From Halisarca cf. caerulea (lineage: Eukaryota; Porifera; Demospongiae; Chondrillida; Halisarcidae): a DNA stretch of 64,000 bases. The stretch covers positions 3,280,775 to 3,344,774 of the forward strand of contig CAUJGJ010000185.1 in the NCBI GenBank assembly GCA_963170055.1, read 5' to 3'. A program made the position numbers and the translations under genes. Of the stretch, positions 58,444-64,000 are shown piece by piece. Within the stretch, counting starts at the first letter, position 1; each line of letters starts with the position of its first letter. Under the pieces are notes generated by a model. It did no database searches and was not told the origin of the DNA. It worked only from the letters and a program-made list of their open reading frames with translations.

Positions 58444-59251
58444 GTTAGTAATGCAGAAGTCTGAGTTTGTTCATGGACTGTAGTTGGTTAGTGGTGTCAT
58501 TGTATTATAATAGTATGTGGCAGCATGTTTGTGGGAGATGAGTTTTGTGGCAAAGGTGTATGTGGTTGCATGCCTGGTGGAGATGGATGTTGTGAGAGAG
58601 GTGTATGTGGTTATGTTGTGAGAGAGGTGTATGTGGTTGCATCATGTTGGTCGGATGTGGTCGCATGTTGGTGTGATGCGGTTGCATGCTTGGTGGAGAT
58701 GGGTGGGTGATGTGTGATGCGTAAGGAGCAGATGGAAAAGCTCCCGGACCGAATTCTATTGAATAAAAGAGCCGATCTATTTCGATGTAGGCCAGTGCTT
58801 TTTGCTGCTTTGACAGCTTCCGTAAACGGCTTGCGACATGTTCCCCATACATTCCTTCTTCATCATTATCACAGTCGGCCTTCAAATTTTCTTTTGTTAA
58901 GGTATTCAGTGTCGATACAAGGTACTTGTCAACATCATCTGAAGGTGTCTGGCCATGGCGTATTTTTCTTTTCTTCTTAGGCTGAGGTTCTGCAGCACTT
59001 TTTGTTGCAACCACAGTAACGGAAGATGATCCTGTACCAGTGCTGCAGGCTTCAAGCTCACTGTAATTAAAGTGCTGGGACAATTTAATGACATGTATGA
59101 AAGGACATTGTTGCATGTGTAAAGAACTAACTCATCGGTAGGAGCACTTTCATTGTCATCGCCATCTTCTACATCAATAGCGATTGGACCGGATACTGAA
59201 GATATTTCATCAATTGGCTTTTTGGTGGCCGGCACAAGGTTTGATGTGGTG

Positions 59252-59835
59252 TAGGGGTCACAATGAAAAATATCATTGCTGTCGGAAACATCCGAAAATA
59301 ATGTTTTAGATGAAAGTCAGTACGGCGAATCTAATGGTGGTGACCGTTTTTCGATTGGTTGAAGTATGACTAAGTTATGCGTAAAATCATATTTTGCTGC
59401 AACGCAGGTGGTTTAAGTAGAGCAATCTCCCCCAATTTTCTGCTATGGATAGCCGAGGGATGGATCATCCTTGCACAGCATGAGGGTTTGTTTCGCGTAT
59501 GTTTCGAGCTTGTAAGGACGTTTAGTGTGGAAATTTCGGAGACCCCCCTCCGACAAATGCAAGGATAACTGTCCGAAATACGCCTTTCCTAGTCGATCAT
59601 GACAGTGGTGAGTATCTGCTACAATTTTGGATCCATTTCATTTAACTCCGCATTGGTGGGAAGTAGTTTTCTCGCGCGCGTTGCACCACAATTTTGTTTA
59701 TTTTTTATGCATAACTTGGTCATACTTCGACCAATCGAAAAACGGTTACCACCATTAGATTCGCCGTACTGAATTTCATCTAAAACAGTATTTTCGGATG
59801 ATTCCGACGGCAATGAATTTTTCATTGTGACCCCT
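59252..59835 (-). mobile_element. 584-bp hAT-like MITE, copy 2
   Basis: Same element as copy 1, in opposite orientation. 'atgtggtg' flanks both ends, an exact 8-bp target duplication. It sits at the start of exon 4 of the MADF gene. Confidence 0.85.
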
Positions 59836-60458
59836 ATGTGGTGCTATTTAATGTAAAAGCTTGAGCTAAAAACATACTACCTTGACGTACAGACTCATGC
59901 AAGTGCAAAACATTTGGGTACCGTATGATTAGTGAGATCACTAACCTTTTATGCTTAATCGTATCTTTGATGAAGTCCATCACTTTAAAGTATGGCCATG
60001 TTGAGATTATGACCACACCACCTGCATCTCCTGACTTCTTGTCGCGGACCTTTTTGTCTTCACGGACATACTTTTCCCTTAATGATTTCCACTTCGTTTT
60101 ACAATCTTGTGAACTAAACTCTCCTCCAACCTGAGCACAGTGGAAAAAAAATGTTTCTTAAATTTGTATATACACCTGCCAATATATACTATAATATTGC
60201 TATAGTGCTGGTATAATAAAATTATATGTTGTTCCTTTTCACACATATTCCTGGCTTTAGTAGGGTATACTGTGAAGTTTGTTTAGTAATGCAACTTGTA
60301 ATCCTAGCAAGAATAAAGCTGATCTGAAAGTCTATATAATATACAGGCCTGGCCTGTCATGCACCAGCTCACCTTAACGGCAACTTCTTTCCAGGCGTTC
60401 TCCCTTGCAATTCTATCATGAAAACCTTTGGCTTTCACCTTGAAAAGATGATACATTA

Positions 60459-61330
60459 TAGGGGTCACAATGAAAAATTCATTGCCGTCGGAATCATCCG
60501 AAAATACTGTTTTAGATGAAATTCAGTACGGCGAATCTAATGGTGGTAACCGTTTTTCGATTGGTCGAAGTATGACCAAGTTATGCATAACAAGCGATTC
60601 GAGTTTAAAAAACTCGTGGGCCGCCCACGGCCCTGGAAACTCGAATCGCTTGGAAATCGTCTTCGAAGAACTCTTCTGGTCGAAAAGACTCTTCGCTGAT
60701 AAAATCAGAAGCGAACGAATGAATTTTACCGAAATATAGCCGAAAGATTACATACCGACTTCGCGTCCGCCATGTTGTTGACATATATATATATATATAT
60801 ATCTAGACATCGTTCCGGACGTTCCGGACACTTCCGGTGAAAGTAAAAACAATATAGGGCCGCCTTCCGGCGGCCCAAAAATTAATCAAAATTGTGGTGC
60901 AACGCGCGCGAGAAAACTACTTTCCACCAATGCGGAGTTAAATGAAATGGATCCAAAATTGTAGCAGATACTCACTACTGTCATGATCGACTAGGAAAGG
61001 CGTATTTCGGACAGTTATCCTTGCATTTGTCGGAGGGGGGTCTCCGAAATTTCCACACTAAACGTCCTTACAAGCTCGAAACATACGCGAAACAAACCCT
61101 TACGCTGTGCAAGGATGATCCATCCCTCGGCTATCCATAGCAGAAAATTGGGGGAGATTGCTCTACTTAAACCACCTGCGTTGCAGCAAAATATGATTTT
61201 ACGCATAACTTGGTCATACTTCAACCAATCGAAAAACGGTCATCACCATTAGATTCGCCGTACTGACTTTCATCTAAAACATTATTTTCGGATGTTTCCG
61301 ATAGCAATGATATTTTTCATTGTGACCCCT
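60459..61330 (+). mobile_element. 584-bp hAT-like MITE, copy 3, with nested insertion
   Basis: 'atacatta' flanks both ends (8-bp duplication). Length is 872 bp because a 286-bp hairpin-ended element is inserted at 60591. The left end lies 20 bp from the splice acceptor of MADF exon 2. Confidence 0.85.
60591..60876. mobile_element. Hairpin-ended, AT-centred element nested in MITE copy 3
   Basis: It is the sibling of 23301-23690. Comparison with uninterrupted MITE copies shows the target 'gcataaaaattaatc' split so that AA appears on both sides: the element runs CAAGCG..GGCCC with a 2-bp AA duplication. The left inverted repeat AAGCGATTCGAGTTT is perfect, and the right hairpin GGGCCGCC-TTCC-GGCGGCCC is perfect. 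Confidence 0.7.
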
Positions 61331-61939
61331 ATACATTATCTAAGATATGCGCTTGAAGCTCTAATTTATGTGTCTTGATCGAAGTTCGTACCTTCCAAAC
61401 ACAAGGATATTCGCGTACAGCTTCGATAAGCTTCTCTACATCCATTTCGCGCCAAATTGGGACCACGTGGCAGGTAGTTATCGACTGATTTCATTGGTCA
61501 AAAGGTGTGAAGGCGTTTCGTTCATGACGGTAGAATAGAAATCGTTTCTATTCAAACCGTACGTTTCGTTTCGTTTCGTATCCGTCCGCCATTTTCGTAC
61601 GGTCGTATCGTGTTCACAAACATACGAAACGACGAAACGTCACGAAACGAAACGAAAATACCTGCTTTCGTCATATTGTGAACCCGCCTTAAGTATAGGT
61701 TATACAATGGGAACGGAAGGTTAACCCTTTATTGTCTGAAGACCACTTTTGTGGCTTGCGGCTAGCTGTCGGCGATAATCAAAAATCTTCGCATCTGCTC
61801 AAAATTTATATCATTATGTAGCTCGTGCATAATGTATTTCACACGAGCAATTTCAATGCCATACTACGTCTAGGTAATAGAATAAAAGGCTCTAAAGTAT
61901 AAGCGAAAACGCAAATGTATGCCAAGAAACGCACGTATA

Positions 61940-62523
61940 TAGGGGTCACAATGAAAAATATCATTGCTGTCGGAAACATCCGAAAATAATGTTTTAGATG
62001 AAAGTCAGTACGGCGAATCTAATGGTGGTGACCGTTTTTCGATTGGTTGAAGTATGACCAAGTTATGCGTAAAATCATATTTTGCTGCAACGCAGGTGGT
62101 TTAAGTAGAGCAATCTCCCCCAATTTTCTGCTATGGATAGCCGAGGGATGGATCATCCTTGCACAGCGTGAGGGTTTGTTTCGCGTATGTTTCGAGCTTG
62201 TAAGGACGTTTAGTGTGGAAATTTCGGAGACCCCCCTCCGACAAATGCAAGGATAACTGTCCGAAATACGCCTTTCCCAGTCGATCATGACAGTGGTGAG
62301 TATCTGCTACAATTTTGGATCCATTTCATTTACCTCCGCATTGGTGGAAAGTAGTTTTCTCGCGCGCGTTGCACCACAATTTTGATTAATTTTTATGCAT
62401 AACTCGGTCATACTTCGACCAATCGAAAAACGGTTACCACCATTAGATTCGCCGTACTGAATTTCATCTAAAACAGTATTTTCGGCTGATTCCGACGGCA
62501 ATGAATTTTTCATTGTGACCCCT
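61940..62523 (-). mobile_element. 584-bp hAT-like MITE, copy 4
   Basis: Uninterrupted, in the same orientation as copy 2. Flanked by 'acgtata' on both sides (7 of 8 bp). It is nested in the possible piggyBac-like element. Confidence 0.85.
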
Positions 62524-62573
62524 AACGTATACAATGATTATACGAAATTATGCGGAGATAACCACAAAATAAA

Positions 62574-62711
62574 ATGGCCGCTCCTCGATACGGAAGAATT
62601 GAAGGCGCACGATTTCATCTTTCTGAGAACAAATTATGCTTTGCAAGGTTTAAGAAAGCTTCGAAGATGATTAAAAAGGTTTCTGTTACAAATGCGGAAG
62701 GTAAAGAATAG
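62574..62711 (+). CDS. 45-codon frame, uncertain
   Basis: An ATG in good context (aaaATGG) opens a basic 45-aa frame (MAAPRYGRIEGARFHLSENK start) ending TAG. It resembles no family I recognise. It may be a leftover first exon of the surrounding element. Confidence 0.25.
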   Translation: MAAPRYGRIEGARFHLSENKLCFARFKKASKMIKKVSVTNAEGKE

Positions 62712-62925
62712 TGAAAGTCAGGTAGCGAGGGTAGAGCCACTAAAGTGGTCTTTAGGCAACAACGGGTATGCGAAAAATCGTAATGCAGGCATTAAAAGGT
62801 TAGTATAGGTTATACATAGTCTAGCTAGCTAGACCGTCTCCGCTAATGGGAACGGGAGGTTTAGCGATTTACACATCGCTAAACCTTCCGTTCTCATGGT
62901 ATAACTATCTTGTACCATGATGCTG

Positions 62926-62954
62926 GACATCCGAAGGCGTAGCCTGAGGATGTC
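62926..62954. repeat. GTA-capped hairpin with tandem G.A
   Basis: GACATCCGAAGGC (62926-62938), loop GTA, GCCTGAGGATGTC (62942-62954) pair fully except for a tandem G.A/A.G step. The palindrome 'gcgatttacacatcgc' region (62870-62890) lies just upstream. Confidence 0.75.
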
Positions 62955-63059
62955 GTAACCGTTTACTTTCCACATATTTCTACTGCGCTGCGAATAGGGA
63001 GATGGCTGATCCTTTCCTATCTGAATTATTTTGCAATTGCCTTCAATCCTAGTCCATTC

Positions 63060-64000
63060 CTTAACTGATAGGGCCGCTTACGACCAGCCAACGATTAGCT
63101 AATATGACCGCCTACAGCTGAGCCCTACAGTTCATTGACCAGAATGCCTCCATCCTGTCATTCGCTGATGATCGAAATGCTTCCGTCCACCCGTTTACTG
63201 ATCCGAACGCCTTTAGCCAACTGTCTATAGATCTGCCGATCTGATCGCCTCCATCCAGCCATACTGTGACGAACGCCTCCATCCAACCGTCTGCTGATGC
63301 GAACCCCTAACCGGTGGTTGAGTGGACGTGTTCAGGTCGCAAGCAGCCGTATCAGCTAAGGGATGGACAAAAAACTCATCTGGATTGAAGGTAATCGCCA
63401 ATTCTGATAGGAAAGGATCAGTCATCTCCGTCCACATTGTGGTATAACAATAATTGTACCATGATGCGTGGGTGTATCCTTTGATGTGGCTGGGTGTATA
63501 ATTCACTAACCCACCTCATTAAGAATTCATGAGGTGTATATTCTAGTCAGCTAGCGCAGTTCATTTTTCGGCCTTTTTTATTGTTGTACCACACTGTGAA
63601 CCGGCAGAGATGGCTGATCCTTTCCTTTCAGAATTCGCTATTGCCTTCAATCCAGATGAGTTTCGGTCCATCCCTGAGCTGATACGGCCGCTTGCGACCT
63701 GAACACGTCCACCCAACCATCAGTTAGGAGTTCGCATCCACAGACGGGTGGATGGAGGCGTTCGTGTTAGTAAACAGCTGGATTGAGGCGGTCAGATCAT
63801 AGACCATCTAAACTACGTAACAGACAGTTAGCTAAAGGCGTTTGGATCAGTAAACAGGTGAATGGAAGCATTTTAATCATCAGCAAATGGCGGGATAGAG
63901 GCATTCTGTATGGTCAATGAACAGCTGGCTGTAGGCGGTCATATTAGCTGATCGTTGGGTGGAGGTACGTGGTCAGGTCATAAGCGGCCCTATCCGCTAA
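63060..64000. mobile_element. Foldback-type palindrome with repeat-built arms
   Basis: The left arm (about 63060-63446) and the right arm (about 63585-64000, cut by the window end) are inverted copies over about 385 bp, with a spacer of roughly 140 bp. Each arm contains degenerate 30-34 bp units of the form 'cgaacgcctccatccaaccg' + 'tctgctgat'. Long inverted arms made of short tandem units are typical of FB/TU foldback transposons. Confidence 0.7.

Larger units (their letters stand above)
58505..61445 (-). pseudogene. MADF-BESS (Myb/SANT-like) Harbinger protein, interrupted
   Basis: Five minus-strand exons: 61392-61445, 60373-60438, 59946-60130, exon 4 ending at 59132, and 58505-59060 (stop 58505-58507). 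Joined, they give about 326 codons. MADF: LIEAVREYPCVWK, ENAWKEVAVKVGGEF, CKTKWKSLREKYVRE, WPYFKVMDFI. BESS-like: ASRLRKLSKQQKALAYIEID. A His-rich tail follows. MADF proteins assist Harbinger transposase in DNA binding and nuclear import. A MITE lies in intron 1 (60459-61330). Another (59252-59835) inserted 8 bp into exon 4, duplicating those 8 bp (CACCACAT), so the current gene is probably broken. Confidence 0.75.
58004..61688. mobile_element. PIF/Harbinger element with nested MITEs
   Basis: The left end GCTGGGTTCACAATATGACG and the right end, reverse-complemented, GGCGGGTTCACAATATGACG are flanked by TTAA on both sides (58000-58003, 61689-61692; compatible with a TWA target). Inside are a truncated HARBI1-like transposase on plus and a MADF-BESS gene on minus, the usual Harbinger pair. 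Two 584-bp MITEs, one carrying another insertion, add about 1.46 kb. Without them it is about 2.2 kb. Confidence 0.8.
61725..62800. mobile_element. Possible piggyBac-like element
   Basis: TTAA at 61721-61724 precedes CCCTTTATTGTCTGAAGACC. The right end, reverse-complemented, reads ACCTTTTAATGCCTGC and further in 'taaagaccactttagtggct', matching the left 'gaagaccacttttgtggct'. The right-hand TTAA is not intact. It carries MITE copy 4. The flanks 'agtataggttataca' occur on both outer sides. Confidence 0.35.

Noticed and set aside
63225..63506. 93-codon minus-strand frame at the window end
   Set aside because: It sits entirely in the palindromic repeat arms.

Overview
This is a eukaryotic, animal-type genomic window. 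Genes are split by GT-AG introns and their products belong to eukaryotic families: a ubiquitin E2/U-box multidomain protein, a myosin-phosphatase-type regulatory subunit, a FUN14-domain protein and profilin. The DNA is AT-rich and saturated with microsatellites, pogo/Tigger-like MITEs, hAT, Harbinger and Helitron-like elements and CR1/L2-type LINE debris. Gene style and repeat families suggest an early-branching marine invertebrate, most likely a demosponge. That assignment is inference.

Layout: 0-5.3 kb is transposon debris (reverse transcriptase, MITEs, a long TG tract, the left arm of a large inverted repeat). 5429-8933 (+) is the most striking gene: one almost uninterrupted frame carrying SAM, two ubiquitin-like regions, a U-box-like region, a vWA domain, an E2 (UBC) domain with its catalytic cysteine, and a C-terminal U-box. 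9.5-13.7 kb holds Tigger transposase pieces and the right arm of the inverted repeat. 13851-22813 (+) is an eight-exon PPP1R16 (MYPT3/TIMAP)-type gene whose exons join in frame to 440 codons; intron 3 carries a decayed LINE. 23-41 kb is repeats without a convincing host gene. 41467-50181 (+) is a five-exon FUNDC-type gene (155 aa). It converges with a two-exon profilin gene (57816-50235, minus, 134 aa), with 53 bp between their stop codons.

58.0-61.7 kb is a PIF/Harbinger element with a transposase N-terminal stub and a five-exon MADF-BESS gene, interrupted by two hAT-like MITEs. 61.7-62.8 kb is a possible piggyBac-like element carrying a further MITE copy, and 63.06-64.0 kb is a foldback palindrome running off the window end.

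The host genes do not form an operon or pathway. Two themes stand out: the E2-E3 fusion as a self-contained ubiquitination enzyme, and a recurrent DNA hairpin capped by a GNA triloop, in several cases above tandem G.A mismatches, found at the tips of unrelated palindromic elements. No tRNA or rRNA gene, CRISPR array or prokaryotic feature was found; the only Pol III-like signal is a tRNA-derived SINE.
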